From Diplonema papillatum (lineage: Eukaryota; Euglenozoa; Diplonemea; Diplonemida; Diplonemidae): a DNA stretch of 64,000 nt. Within the stretch, counting starts at the first letter, position 1. Every line of letters starts with the position of its first letter. A program made the position numbers and the translations under genes. Below the pieces are notes generated by a model. It did not search any database. It saw only the letters and a list, made by a program, of their open reading frames with translations, and was not told where the DNA came from. Below, piece after piece: positions 19,758-31,055 of this stretch. Location: NCBI GenBank assembly GCA_030068145.1, contig JAPJBO010000061.1, positions 1 to 64,000 on the forward strand. Direction: 5' to 3'.

Positions 19758-21511
19758 CGGTGGAACACCTGTTTTGGGAATGCCCCGCCTGGGAGACAAT
19801 ACGCTCAAAGTACGGGGAGCTAAGAACCGTGCAACACAGGTGGCCGCCATGCTTACGGTTGTGCGGGGTGGCTCCCGCTTTCCACGACCCGAATCTCTTA
19901 CCCACCGAACAGGGAAAGAGGCTTCAGCTGCTTGAGAAACTGCACTTTTACTTCGTGGAGGTGCTGTCTGCACGTCAAGGGGCAGATGACATGCTGGACA
20001 GGTCTACACGGCACCACCGAACGCTTGAGTATCCGCGACGATGGAAACCAGCAGAACCACACAAACTGGCTGTGCCGGACGTTGCGCCTTCGGCAGTACT
20101 CACCCAGTGGAAGTACGGCCCGGAGATGTGGATGGCGTTCACGGATTGGCTGAGGGAATTGAAATGGGCGCCGCCGGGGCACGAACTCGGGGTAAGCTTT
20201 GTGGAGTTGGCGGTGGACTTCGAGTTGCGCACCGGACGCCGCCTCCCAACGCTCAAAAGTAGATACTACACGGCGGTGCCACAACACACGAAGAAGGCCA
20301 CAACAGCACGACAGACTCTGCCAGAAGACGCCGCAGCTAGTTGCGATGTTGCAATCTACTTTGACGGAGGAGCGAGGGCCAACGGGACTGCCTTTGCCGT
20401 GGCGGGCGCAGGAGCGGTACTGTACAAGGAGGGCGTCAAGTACGCACAAATAGTGCTCCCGCTGCCAAACGTGCGCAGTAACAACGTGGCCGAGTACGAG
20501 GGATTTCTCGCGGGGCTGCAGCTCCTGGAGGATGCTGAAGGAACGGAAGGAGCGCAGTGTGTAATTCGCGGAGACTCGGCGCTGGTAGTCGGGCAAACCA
20601 CGCGGCAATTGGCGTGTTCAGAAGACTTGAAGCCATTGCTGACGCGAGCGGTGGCAAAAATAGTGGCCCTGCGACAGCGGCTTTCCCTGCGGGTAGAACA
20701 CGTGAAGCGCGAGCAAAACACCGATGCGGATGCTCTGAGCAACGCGGCAATGGACCTCGTGCAAGGCCAACGACCAACGCGGGAGCAGCAGGAAGCGGAG
20801 CTGCAGTCCTTCCGTGCCTCCGCACTCGGAAAAGCGATGAGCCTAATTGAGTTAGGCTCAGCATTCAAGAAGGTAACTGGACGACAGTGGTTCAGTGGCC
20901 ACGAAGCAACAACAACGATCTTAACTGCCGTCGGAGGATCAGTTGTAAGGGGAGCGTCGCGGCGGGCGCAACTTTCGGATGAGACGGACGAGGTGATCCT
21001 AGGCATACGGGAACATGTGCAGAAGATGGGCACAGCGCAGGCGGAGACCAACTTGTACCCGCAGCACCTGACGTGGGCGGCAACCTATCTGCCGGAGAAA
21101 GCCTACCCTGCAGGATGGGAACAAGGAAAGACTAACTGGAAACAGAGAGTGGAGATGGTAGAGAGAGTAACAGGCGCTGGACCTCGCAGAGGGTCACCAC
21201 CCAAGAAGGCACCGGAAGACGCGGTGAACACATCCCGCCCTGGAGAAATATGTGTGCAACACCGGAAACCACGCTGCAAGGACTGTACAAAGAAGCGTTT
21301 GCCGGCGGAAACCTGTTGCCGGTTCAAACAGCACCACCGTGAGGGGGACGGCCTGCGACCACGAATGCTCTTCTGCCCTGCCCACAGATTGGGACGCTGC
21401 GGTGATTGCACAGCGGGCGGCCTGGAGATCGTGCATTGCTGCCAAAGGCATCACCCACAGAAAAACACAGACCCCCACGCACAGCCTGGGGGAGCATCTG
21501 CAGTAACGTGA
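19757..21511 (+). pseudogene. LINE polyprotein C-terminal part: zinc finger, RNase H, Cys/His tail
   Basis: The open frame nominally begins at 19382, but everything before 19757 is unrelated sequence plus the AC tract. It begins with TVEHLFWECPAW, half of the finger seen in the full LINE (EDEQHMWWDCVKW). RNase H follows: YFDGGARANG, NNVAEYEGF, RGDSALVVG and DADALSNAAMD supply the acidic residues. The end carries two copies of a module C-x2-H-x4-C-x2-C-x8-CC-x3/x2-HH (CVQHRKPRCKDC, then FCPAHRLGRCGDC), which the intact LINE at 41806-47580 lacks. So it is a related but distinct family. The C-terminus is intact; RT, nuclease and any N-terminal protease are missing. Confidence 0.85.
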
Positions 21512-21570
21512 AACCGGAAGAAGCGTGGACGTCTCTCGTACAGGAAGGCACCACGTTAAAACGGGTCCGC
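19757..21570 (+). mobile_element. 5'-truncated LINE with RNase H, flanked by (AC)n
   Basis: Only the 3' third of a non-LTR retrotransposon remains: it starts at the CCHC-type finger after the RT and runs through RNase H to a Cys/His-rich tail. AC tracts at both ends act as the flanks, which fits either insertion into an (AC)n microsatellite or an (AC)n 3' tail. Targeting of AC repeats is known for Waldo and Mutsu LINEs of insects. A related fragment with the same 3' terminus (GGGTCCGCAACACACAC) is at 22975-23870. Confidence 0.85.
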
Positions 21571-21592
21571 AACACACACACACACACACACA
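21571..21592. repeat. (AC)n tail
   Basis: About ten AC units follow CGGGTCCGCA at the LINE 3' end. Confidence 0.9.
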
Positions 21593-22449
<857 letters not shown>

Positions 22450-22504
22450 ACATAGATATCGTCAGCATTGCAGAATGCTTGGCGACAAGTGATTCGCGCC
22501 TTCC

Positions 22505-22690
22505 CCGTGCGAGCGAGTCTCGGAACAGGACTCTAAAACTGTGACCCAGGCGGCGACTGCCGACCATGACGGATGCTTGCATCGGGAGTTTGAAACAGCT
22601 AGTCAGACCAAGCTCATGGCACAGAGAGAGAGCTTGCCACATCTTCGGGTGAGATGTGCTGCCTGTGAAAGACACTCAGCTGTTGCACGG
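22505..22690 (+). repeat. Dispersed repeat shared with 51785-51945
   Basis: TCTCGGAACAGGACT starts both copies; both include CTGCCGACCATG, CTGACCAAGCTCA-like and GAGCTTGCCACA blocks. In the second copy it lies in the loop of the foldback element at 50866-52950. One frame ends in a CAAC-x-(K/R) Cys pair in both copies, so a coding origin is possible. Confidence 0.5.
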
Positions 22691-22974
22691 GGCCGAAACC
22701 CCTGTGCAGCTAACACCGCATAATGAAAACAGAAGTCTTGAGCCGAGGGCCGGATGGAGAAGCTGACAGCCTCCCACGTTCTATCCGTCTCCCAAAGGAT
22801 CCCGCCCACCCACCCTTCGGAGAGGAGTCACAGGACCCAAAAGCAGCGTGTCGGAAACTCAGAACCGACTGGTGAAAGCGACAAGTGGGCTATACTTCGA
22901 TTCAGACGTTACCCAAAAGCCCTGAACCTAAACACTCGCACACACACACACACACGCACACGCACACACACGGG

Positions 22975-23870
22975 AGCTTGCACAAAGCGGCCACACTTCT
23001 GCGGATGAAACAGCGCTGTTCCTGCAACACCTGGCATGGGCCGCGACGTTCCAGCCATAGGATGCATATCATGCAGGGTCAAAACCTTGTGCCTTTTTGG
23101 TAACAGGGATTTAGACCCAAAAAAAATGACAGAGAAAAGAGGCAGGTTTGGTAAGGTGCGGCCGGAGATCAAGAGAGATTCCGCTTGAGATCCGTCTTTC
23201 GTTTTGCCTTAAATATGATGATTCAACCATTCATTCCATTCCATTCAAATTGACCAACATCGAGAGACTCTGGGTGGATTCACACCCATTTTTTCCGGGA
23301 ATTCTTTGGGGTATAAAAAAAGATTTGGACAAAAACTGCGGTGTTTTTTGATGAAGTTGAGCAAAAAAAAGTTTTTTCCAATTTTTTTTTCTTGGGGGCC
23401 ATCGGCCCTGCGGCAGCGTTTACCAAAAAGACACAAGGTGTTGACCCTGCATGATTTCCCGAAGGATGGTCGCAACTCGGAGCTAGACGGGGAGGTCACA
23501 AAACGTCGGGAGGTGGAATGCCGGGCAGGCGAGAAGGCATGGAAAAGTGCGCGACACACACAGCCGTGGCAGTGACCACGCCCGGAAGCCGAGCACGACC
23601 CCACGGACTAGAGCGATGCAGAGAGGCTGAGGAAAGAGAGACTATGCTGCCTCAAGCACCGCTCCGACCCCAGGAAACTCCCTGAAACTCCAGGCCCTCA
23701 CCAGCAGCGCGGTGAGGCTTCAGCTGTTAAATCACAAGTCAAACGGAGACTTCAAAACCTCCGACCGCTTACTACAAGAAACAGTCTAGAAACCACGCGT
23801 TGGACGCACTCTTGCTAAGAGGGGTCTCAAGTAGTTACAATGGGTCCGCAACACACACACAAACGAACAC
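22975..23870 (+). mobile_element. Second decayed fragment of the AC-tailed LINE
   Basis: At 22999-23065 the translation LFLQHLAWAATFQP matches LYPQHLTWAATYLP of the fragment at 19757-21570, then hits a stop. After an inserted inverted-repeat element (23068-23455), similarity resumes weakly and the 3' end has CCLKH and GEASAVK where the other copy has CCQRHH and GGASAVT. The copy ends GGGTCCGCAACACACACAC (from about 23842). An AC tract (22938-22973) lies at the 5' side, as in the other copy. Confidence 0.65.
23068..23455. mobile_element. 388-bp inverted-repeat element (MITE-like)
   Basis: The ends are inverted repeats of about 35 bp: ATCATGCAGGGTCAAAACCT at the left and its near-complement at the right, followed inward by CTTTTTGGTAA. 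The terminal CAGGGT resembles the hAT-like element at 30649. CATG on both flanks may be a 4-bp target duplication or part of the repeat. It is inserted in a LINE fragment. No ORF. Confidence 0.75.
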
Positions 23871-24099
23871 ACGGATACCATGTCAGGTACACAGGACCGA
23901 CATCGTGACTTCGTACTCTTCGTATTGACGACGATCGCGCGCCTTTCACAGGGGAGCGATTCGTACTGTTCACACGGTGGGCTGGTTATGGTCTTTGCCG
24001 CACGTTCGGCCGGCCAATGGCCGCTAGTTTAAGTCGCGAACACGTTTAGAACCTGAGTATCCGCAGACAGATTAGGTATCCGGGTCTGGGTTGTCAGCT

Positions 24100-25930
24100 T
24101 GTCCTGTGACAGGGGGTGAAACGGTGTCTCGTCTCACCTTTCAGTTACAGTTGTGGTCGGGTGGCCCAAAAGTGGACGCACGTTGCGCGCGCTCGTTGTT
24201 TTTTTTCCAAAGTGGCGGACGCGGGTCGACAATACGAAGTATCGCGACCCTCTGCAGGTGCGAACAAAAGGTTGATGCTGAGCACCTCCAAACCACGACC
24301 AGCAACAGCGGGTTCACTTCACACAAGCGGCTGGCAAGCTGCATGTGGAAACCCCTGATTCGACCGATCACATGTCACGACACCCGCGGTAGGCATCGTA
24401 CAGCAGACCTATAACGCACGGGTCAAACGCGCAACTTCGCGTACGAAGGTTGGTAACACATCGGCTAGCTGGGCCACGCCCGTGGCAGCCAGTGTGGCCA
24501 GAGGTCACCCCAAGTGACGTGCCGCAGGGCGAGCGAAGCGATGAAGAAGCTGACGGCGCACAACGCGGGCATGGGCACCTCGGCGGGTGCGAACAAAAGG
24601 TTGGCACCGCGCACTTTTCCAAACAGTCAGACCACAGCCAACGACGGCGGGTTAACTTCACACAAGCGGCTGGCGAGCTGCATGCGAAACCCCTGACTCG
24701 ACCGACTGCACGTGTCACGACACCAACGGTAGGCATCGTAGAGCAGACCGACGATCCAGGGGACCTTCGTACAAAGGCTGGCCACACCTGCTCGGCTAAC
24801 TGGGTCACGACGAGATCGGTGTGATGATCCCCGATGTTCACCAGAAGTCACGAAGTGACGTGCTGCAAGGCGAGCGAAGCGATGAAAGAAGCTGACGACG
24901 CACAACGCGATCATGGGCCTGGGCGGGTGTGAACAAAAGGCTGGCACACCAGCGGCTGGCAAGCTGCATGTGGAAACCCCTGATTCGACCGATCACGTGT
25001 CACGACACCCACGGTAGGCATCGTACAGCAGACCTATAACGCACGGGTCAAACGCGCAACTTCGCGTACGAAAGTTGGTAACACATCGGCTAGCTGGGCC
25101 ACGCCCGTGGCAGCCAGTGCGGCGATTCTCGGTTTTCACCAGAAGTCACGAAGTGACGTGCTGCAAGGCGAGCGAAGTGATGAAAGAAGCTGACGACGCA
25201 CAACGCGATCATGGGCACCTGGGCGGGTGTGAGCAAAAGGCTGGCAGTGTTCACTTTTCCAAGCAGTCAGACCACGGCCAGCGGGTTCACTTCACACCAG
25301 CGGCTGGCGAGCTGCATGCGGAAACCTCTGACTCAACCGACTGCACGTGTCACGACACCACCGGTGGGCGTCGTAGAGCAGACCGACGATCCAAGGGTCA
25401 TTTCGAACGCGCAACTTCGCGTACGGGGGTTGGTAACATATCAGCTCGGCTAGCTGGGCCACGCCCGTGGCAGCCAGTGTGATGACCCTTGGTTTTCACC
25501 AGAGGTCACCCCCGGTGCTGCAGGGCGAGCGAAGCGATGAAGAAGAAGCTAGCAGGCGGGTGCGAACGAAAAGGTTGGCATTGTGCACTTTTCCAAGCAG
25601 TCGGACCACAGCCAACGACGGCGGGTTCGCTTCACACCAGCGGCTGGCGAGCTGCATGCGGAAACCCCTGACTCGACCGACTGCACGTATCACGACACCA
25701 GCGGTAGGCGTCGTAGAGCAGACCGACGATCCAAGGGTCATTCCGAACACGCAACTTCGCGTACGAAGGCTGGCAGCACATCTGCTCGGCTAACTTGGCC
25801 AGGACGACGGGGCCGGTGGCGGTCAGTGTGATGATCCCCGATTTCCACCAGAAGTCGCCGCCGGAGGTGACGTACTGCAGGTCGAGAGACGCGATGAAGA
25901 AGAAGCTAGCAAGCGGGTGCGAACGAAAAG
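24100..25930 (-). pseudogene. Tandem partial copies of the P4-ATPase 3' end
   Basis: The landmark encoding AKLRVRNDPWIV, at about 26085-26125 in the gene, recurs in degenerate form near 25390, 25735, 25045, 24755 and 24420, at spacings of 290-357 bp. Each unit holds 3' flanking sequence (a CACTTTTCCAAGCAGTC block), the C-terminal coding part and, in the nearer units, the preceding WWKSGIIT segment, then joins the next at a GTGCGAACRAAAAGG block. Divergence increases with distance from the gene. They lack any promoter or 5' coding part. Confidence 0.85.
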
Positions 25931-25988
25931 GTTGGCATTGTGCACTTTTCCAAGCAGCCAGACCACAGCCAACGACGGCGGGTTCGCT

Positions 25989-28900
25989 TCACACCAGCGG
26001 CTGGCGAGCTGCATGCGGAAACCCCTGACTCGACCGACTGCACGTGTCACGACACCAGCGGTAGGCGTCGTAGAGCAGACCGACGATCCAAGGGTCATTC
26101 CGAACACGCAACTTCGCGTACGAAGGCTGGCAGCACATCTGCTCGGCTAACTTGGCCAGGACGACGGGGCCGGTGGCGGTCAGTGTGATGATCCCCGATT
26201 TCCACCAGAAGTCGCCGCCGGAGGTGACGTACTGCAGGTCGAGAGACGCGATGAAGAAGAAGCTGATGACGTACGACGCGAGGGTGGCCACCTCCGCGAG
26301 GGCGAAGAGGAAGCTGATCTTATGCATTTCGAACCAGATGGTGATGAGCTCGGTGAGGATCAGTGCTGTGAACGTGATGGTCACGATGCGGAGGAACGAC
26401 CGGTCGAAAAAGTAGATCGCCAGCAGCATGATCGCAGCGCCTTGGTAGATGGCTTTGAAGACCCACTGCAAGAACGTCCGGAGCGACAGGGCCCTCGCCT
26501 TTTGGAGCTCCCGGTAGAGCTCAGGGAACTCATCCGCCGCTGATTCGTCGACGTCCTCGTCGAGGACTATCGCGAAGACGGGACACATCGTGTACACAGT
26601 CGAATAGCCGACCAGCAGCCAGCCGGTGTAGATCGGGACGGCCATGAAGTAGAAGATCGCTGAAAAAATCGCTTGGATGAAGGAAATGATCAACCCGCGG
26701 TGGATCACGAACTGGCCGAGGCGGGCGGACCGTTTATACGAGTTCCGGCCGTGCCAGTTGAGGAGGCGGACGCAGTGGCAGAACTTTGTGAGGGAGTAGT
26801 CGGCTGCCAGAGACGCGTGGCGACCTTCTTTTCCCTCGATGCCAAGGCCGACGTGTGCGGCGAGGATCATCGACACGTCGTTGCCGCCGTCGCCGATGGC
26901 CGCCGTGCGGATCTTCGCGGTCGCGGTGTGCCGCTTCATCACGTCGACGACGTCGGCCTTCTGCGTAGGAGAGCATCTAGCGACCACGACACTCGACGCT
27001 CGCGCTGCCGCGCTCACGAACTCCTCCGTCTTCAGCAAGTGCACCAACGAGGCGCCGTCCACCACCAGGGTGATCCCCCCCATCTTCGCCCCGGAGTCAA
27101 CGAACCGGTTGAACGAGCACAACAGGTCCAGCGCGTCCTCTTCCCCAGCCACCTGCCGGCCAGGCGCCCAGCCTGGGGTTCCATCGGGGCGGTCCCAGAG
27201 GTACTCGTATCGGGGGCCGGTGCAGTCCTGGGGGAAGATCGCGCCGTCGCGGGCAGCGAGCCTGGTGGACCGGGCGATGCACACTGCGGTCTCGACCTTG
27301 TCGCCAGTGAGCATCCAGAGCTTGACGCCCATCTTCCGCAGGTGCTCCAGGCTCTTCGCAACGTCGTCCTGCAGCTTGTCCTCGACGCCGGTCACGGCGA
27401 CCAAATCAAGGTCCTTCTCGATGCGGGCCCGCACCTGCTCCACGGCGGCCTTCGGGTCGCGGCTCCGCATCGCCTCCTTATGCGCCGCTTCGAACTCCGC
27501 GAATTCCGCCTCGCTCAGCGTTTTCGACCCGAAAACCAGCGTCCGCAGCCCTTCGCGGGCGAGGTTGAGGCACTCCTCGTCGAGCCACGCTGTTTTCTTC
27601 ACGATTTCCGCCATCTTCGTGTCGGCGCCCTTCATCAGAAGCGAGACTTTCTTCGTGTCCGCTGCGCGCACGACGATCCCCATCCGCTTCGACTCCGACG
27701 TGAACGGGAACTCGAGCAGAATTTCGAGCTCGATCCGGCGCTCAACGGTCAGGTCGACGGCGTCGTCGAGGGGGGCGTCCGGCCGGTGGGGGGGCGGGGT
27801 TTCGACGCAGTTGGTGCCGTACTGTAGGGTTTCTGGGGTGGAGGGGGTGCCTGCGGCGTCGTGGGGGCGGGTGTCTGGGGCGGCGGCGCGCGCGACGATG
27901 TCGGCGACGGAGTCCTGTGTTCCGATGGGCGCTCCGCGCACCGCGGAGAGATACCAGCCCTTGTGCTCTCCGGCGACGAACGCGACGCCGGTCGCTGTCT
28001 TTTGGAGGTCGCCCGCCGCCGGCTTCGGCACGCGGACCGACTTGGCGGCGGCGCCGAGCGCCATGCGGCTGCGGTCGCGGTACTGCAGGGTGAGCCCGGA
28101 GGCTTCGCAGAACTGCACGAGCGCAACCTCGTCGGGGGACGAGGCTTGGTACACCTTTTGCTGCGTTTCGGAATCGACGACGGGAGTCACGTTGTGCGCT
28201 GCGGCGAGCGCGAAAAACGCCGCCAGCAAGTCATCAACCTGCTTCTCCGACGTCGCCCGGGTGAAGTCACACATCCGCCGGTCGCTGTCCAGGTCGCTGT
28301 CCGTCCGACTCCTCTTACTCTGCAACCCCCCCGCCGCATGCCGGCTCGTGACGATCTCCCGCATGTCCTCCGCATCGGCGTGCGTCCACCCCTTCGGCAC
28401 GTTCTCCCCCGTGAACAGCTTTTTGAACACCATGTCGTTCTTCGTCAGCGTCCCGGTTTTGTCCGAAAAAAGATATCCGATCCGTCCGAGCTCCTCAGGC
28501 AGGTTGCTGTTCCGGACGACGACACCCGGTAAATTTTTGTTGTCGCGCATGATGAACCAGGAGTACACGGCCTTCGCGATGTCGAGGTTGACGCGCAGGG
28601 AAATCGGGATGATCGACGAGAAGAGGATGACGAACCGGTTGAAGGAGATGTACCACGCGCCGTGGAATTCTTGGAAGATGATCATGATCAGCGCGAGGAC
28701 GAGGGTGAGGACGAAGAGCAGCTTCGACATGAAGTTGAGCTCGAGGTCAAGGAGCCCGATTTTCGACGTGGGGGTGTTCGCGTTCAACGACGCGCGGGTC
28801 TCGCGGCCGGTGTATATCACGCAGACCAACGCTTCACCGGTGGCCAGCACGCAGTTCGCCCAAAGCGTGTTTTCGAGGGTCAAGGGGTCCCCCTCCTGGA

Positions 28901-29711
28901 ACGACTCCCCCGACCGGAACGCCTTCCCGACGAAGTCGTAGATCCGGTCGTGCGGCTTCTGCGCCCACACCGACGCGCCGAGGCTCGGCACCGCTGCGAA
29001 CGGCTCCTTCTGCGTGAACCCCACAGGGATGCGGAGCTTCCAATCCGTCTCGCCGTCGAGCTGGTCGGTGCGAACAAAGGACCCGTCTTTCTCCGTCGTC
29101 TTCAGCAGGATGCAGTCAGCCGGCACGCGTTTATTCGGCTTCAGCTTGAGGAGCATCCCCACTTTGATGTCCTTGCTCGGGATCTTCTTCCACGTCCCCG
29201 CCGGTGTGTACGCCTCGTACTTTTCGCTGTTCGCCTCCCTGTCTTGCAGGAAGCGCTGGAAATCGTCGTACGACTCTTTGAACAGAGCGACTGCGACCAC
29301 GAATGCGAGCGGGGCGATGTATGTGAACAGGAACCCGACCTGAAGAGGGGGGAAAAACTGCGAGATGGCGACGACGAGGAAGTACATGTTGAAGAAGTAC
29401 TTGAACTGCTCGTAGAGGGACAGCGGGAGGAAGGAGAGGGTCGAATACTTCTGGTTGCGCACGATGTTCGGCGGGAAGCTGTGGTCGTGCGGCGCGGGGC
29501 CTACCAGCAGCAGCCGCTCCTGCATGGGCGCGCGGGAGGCGAGGCCGACGGCGACCAGCGCCGGTCGGATCGGCTCCCACCAAGGCTTGCCCGCCTCCTC
29601 CTGCTGGTGCGTGTAGTCGGGCGGCCCGCTCAGCCCGCTCAGCGACCGGTGCGTGACGCGGTCGTTCATCGGCGTCAGCGCCACGGCGTCGGACAACTCC
29701 CCTGACGACAT
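25989..29711 (-). CDS. P4-type ATPase (phospholipid flippase), Neo1/ATP9-like
   Basis: An uninterrupted frame of 1240 codons from ATG at 29711. P4 flippases move aminophospholipids to the cytosolic leaflet; the Neo1/ATP9 branch works in the Golgi/endosome system. Signatures: N-terminal NQKYSTLSFLPLSLYEQFKY (residues 86-105), LDGET (218-222), PISLRVNLD in TM4 (369-377, the Neo1/ATP9 form), phosphorylation site DKTGTLTKND (D417), LMKGAD, and GDGGNDVSMI in the hinge. About ten membrane spans are visible. The end, QPSYAKLRVRN, aligns with the last residues of ATP9 proteins; the following 40 residues read into sequence shared by the tandem 3' copies, so the true stop or a short last intron is uncertain. 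Length fits the family. Neo1/ATP9 members do not need a CDC50 partner. Confidence 0.92.
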   Translation of the reverse strand: MSSGELSDAVALTPMNDRVTHRSLSGLSGPPDYTHQQEEAGKPWWEPIRPALVAVGLASRAPMQERLLLVGPAPHDHSFPPNIVRNQKYSTLSFLPLSLYEQFKYFFNMYFLVVAISQFFPPLQVGFLFTYIAPLAFVVAVALFKESYDDFQRFLQDREANSEKYEAYTPAGTWKKIPSKDIKVGMLLKLKPNKRVPADCILLKTTEKDGSFVRTDQLDGETDWKLRIPVGFTQKEPFAAVPSLGASVWAQKPHDRIYDFVGKAFRSGESFQEGDPLTLENTLWANCVLATGEALVCVIYTGRETRASLNANTPTSKIGLLDLELNFMSKLLFVLTLVLALIMIIFQEFHGAWYISFNRFVILFSSIIPISLRVNLDIAKAVYSWFIMRDNKNLPGVVVRNSNLPEELGRIGYLFSDKTGTLTKNDMVFKKLFTGENVPKGWTHADAEDMREIVTSRHAAGGLQSKRSRTDSDLDSDRRMCDFTRATSEKQVDDLLAAFFALAAAHNVTPVVDSETQQKVYQASSPDEVALVQFCEASGLTLQYRDRSRMALGAAAKSVRVPKPAAGDLQKTATGVAFVAGEHKGWYLSAVRGAPIGTQDSVADIVARAAAPDTRPHDAAGTPSTPETLQYGTNCVETPPPHRPDAPLDDAVDLTVERRIELEILLEFPFTSESKRMGIVVRAADTKKVSLLMKGADTKMAEIVKKTAWLDEECLNLAREGLRTLVFGSKTLSEAEFAEFEAAHKEAMRSRDPKAAVEQVRARIEKDLDLVAVTGVEDKLQDDVAKSLEHLRKMGVKLWMLTGDKVETAVCIARSTRLAARDGAIFPQDCTGPRYEYLWDRPDGTPGWAPGRQVAGEEDALDLLCSFNRFVDSGAKMGGITLVVDGASLVHLLKTEEFVSAAARASSVVVARCSPTQKADVVDVMKRHTATAKIRTAAIGDGGNDVSMILAAHVGLGIEGKEGRHASLAADYSLTKFCHCVRLLNWHGRNSYKRSARLGQFVIHRGLIISFIQAIFSAIFYFMAVPIYTGWLLVGYSTVYTMCPVFAIVLDEDVDESAADEFPELYRELQKARALSLRTFLQWVFKAIYQGAAIMLLAIYFFDRSFLRIVTITFTALILTELITIWFEMHKISFLFALAEVATLASYVISFFFIASLDLQYVTSGGDFWWKSGIITLTATGPVVLAKLAEQMCCQPSYAKLRVRNDPWIVGLLYDAYRWCRDTCSRSSQGFPHAARQPLV

Positions 29712-29811
29712 TGTGCGTGCCGTCTATCCACTACCCCTCCACCCCCCACCTTTTGTTTTCCTGGCCGCGACTTTTTGGTGGAAGACTCTTCACGACAGTT
29801 TGCGTAGTTTC

Positions 29812-29970
29812 ATATCAGCTTTTGACGGCAGTGCAGTGGACTACCGTGGTAACGGGGGATTAAGGTTTGCGACTTCAAGTAACGTGCAAGCCCGCAAGAG
29901 CTCCTGTCCTATCAGCTTTTGACGGCAGTGCAGTGGACTACCGTGGTAACGGGGAATTAGGGTTTGCGGC
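29812..29970. repeat. Tandem duplication upstream of the P4-ATPase
   Basis: A block with AGCTTTTGACGGCAGTGCAG and GACTACCGTGGTAACGGGG occurs at 29817-29875 and 29912-29970, period about 95 bp, 100-260 bp upstream of the ATPase start codon. It could be promoter sequence. Looser repeats around GGGAAGTACTTGGGAAG follow at 30292-30425. Confidence 0.7.
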
Positions 29971-30696
29971 TCAGTTCGTGTCCAGCGGCGTGGGTAAGCC
30001 GTCGGCTCGCAGTCAAAGACAAACGGAGATAAAACGGCAAACAACTCTGGCGAGCGGGTAAAGCTGCACAAAAAGGTTCACGGTGGAAACATTTGCTTGC
30101 GTTTGGGGGCAACGAAAACGAACGATGTGGACGCTTGGGAGCCGTTTCGGACGAAGGAATAGTTGAGTCACTCTCGACAAACCAGGTAACAAGCAGAAGG
30201 TGCTTCACCGCACTGTTTTTTTGTGCAATAATATTGCCGTTTCTATATTGGTGTGATCCGGTGGCCTTACTTGGGTGGACAAGGGGTGTATTAGGGAAGT
30301 ACTTGGGAAGTCCTTGGGAAGGTCACGGGTAGTACTAAATGCAAAAATCGCCAGAAAACGCCGTTTTACCCTATTTGGGGTGTACAGGGGGCGTGCTTGG
30401 GAAGTACTTGGGAAGGTCATGGAAAGTTAAGTTTTCTACTGTGGATCACACCATGTATTCTCTCCTCGTTTGCTCACAAAATGGCAGGCTGCGCCAGGTT
30501 TTTCGACTATCGGCAACCGTAAAGCAGGACGAACTCAAGAAAAGAGGTCTAGTCAACTATTCCCCGCAGTATTTGCATACTTCCAAAAACAAAAAAGTCG
30601 TTTGCCGGTAGGCTTGCAGCGGCGGCCATTACATCGGGGGGGGGGGGGCAGGGTGTTTATTAAGATTTGGCCTAACCCGTAACATGTAACAAGTGC

Positions 30697-30736
30697 GGGG
30701 GGGGGTGGGGGGGGGGGGGGGGGGGGCCCCCCCCCC
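30697..30736. repeat. G-run/C-run hairpin in left arm
   Basis: A G tract (30697-30726, one T) runs directly into a C tract (30727-30736). A matching structure is at 34693-34743 in the right arm. Read lengths of such runs are unreliable. Confidence 0.85.
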
Positions 30737-31055
30737 TCCTGCATGGCTGGCAGGTCACCCGGCGTCAAGCGACCGACTCCGCAACTGCCGCTGGCCAGGT
30801 CAGGCTGGCACGAAGGAGTTACGGAGGGCGGCAGCTTGGGCAATGCCGACTTTGCGGAGGCATTCAACGGACGACGATCTGCCGCAGTGGACACAAGGAA
30901 GGATGGGATAAGCACTCGCGTGGTGTACCAGCAAGCTGCCACAGCACGTGCAGTGGACCGGAGAGGTCTTCACGGAACAGGAGGGGGATTTCCACTTTGG
31001 CATACCAAATCATCAAAAGGCCGGTTGTTCCTTCATGCGAAGCCTTCGTGAGTGC

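Noticed and set aside
22541-22723. Bacterial 16S rRNA-like segment (AGCTAACACCGCATAATG)
   Set aside because: Only a short resemblance; the surrounding bases follow a dispersed repeat also found at 51785-51945 and no 16S order is kept.
26839-28941. 700-codon plus-strand frame opposite the P4-ATPase
   Set aside because: Antisense shadow of a conserved GC-rich gene; no recognisable domain, while the minus strand has all flippase motifs.
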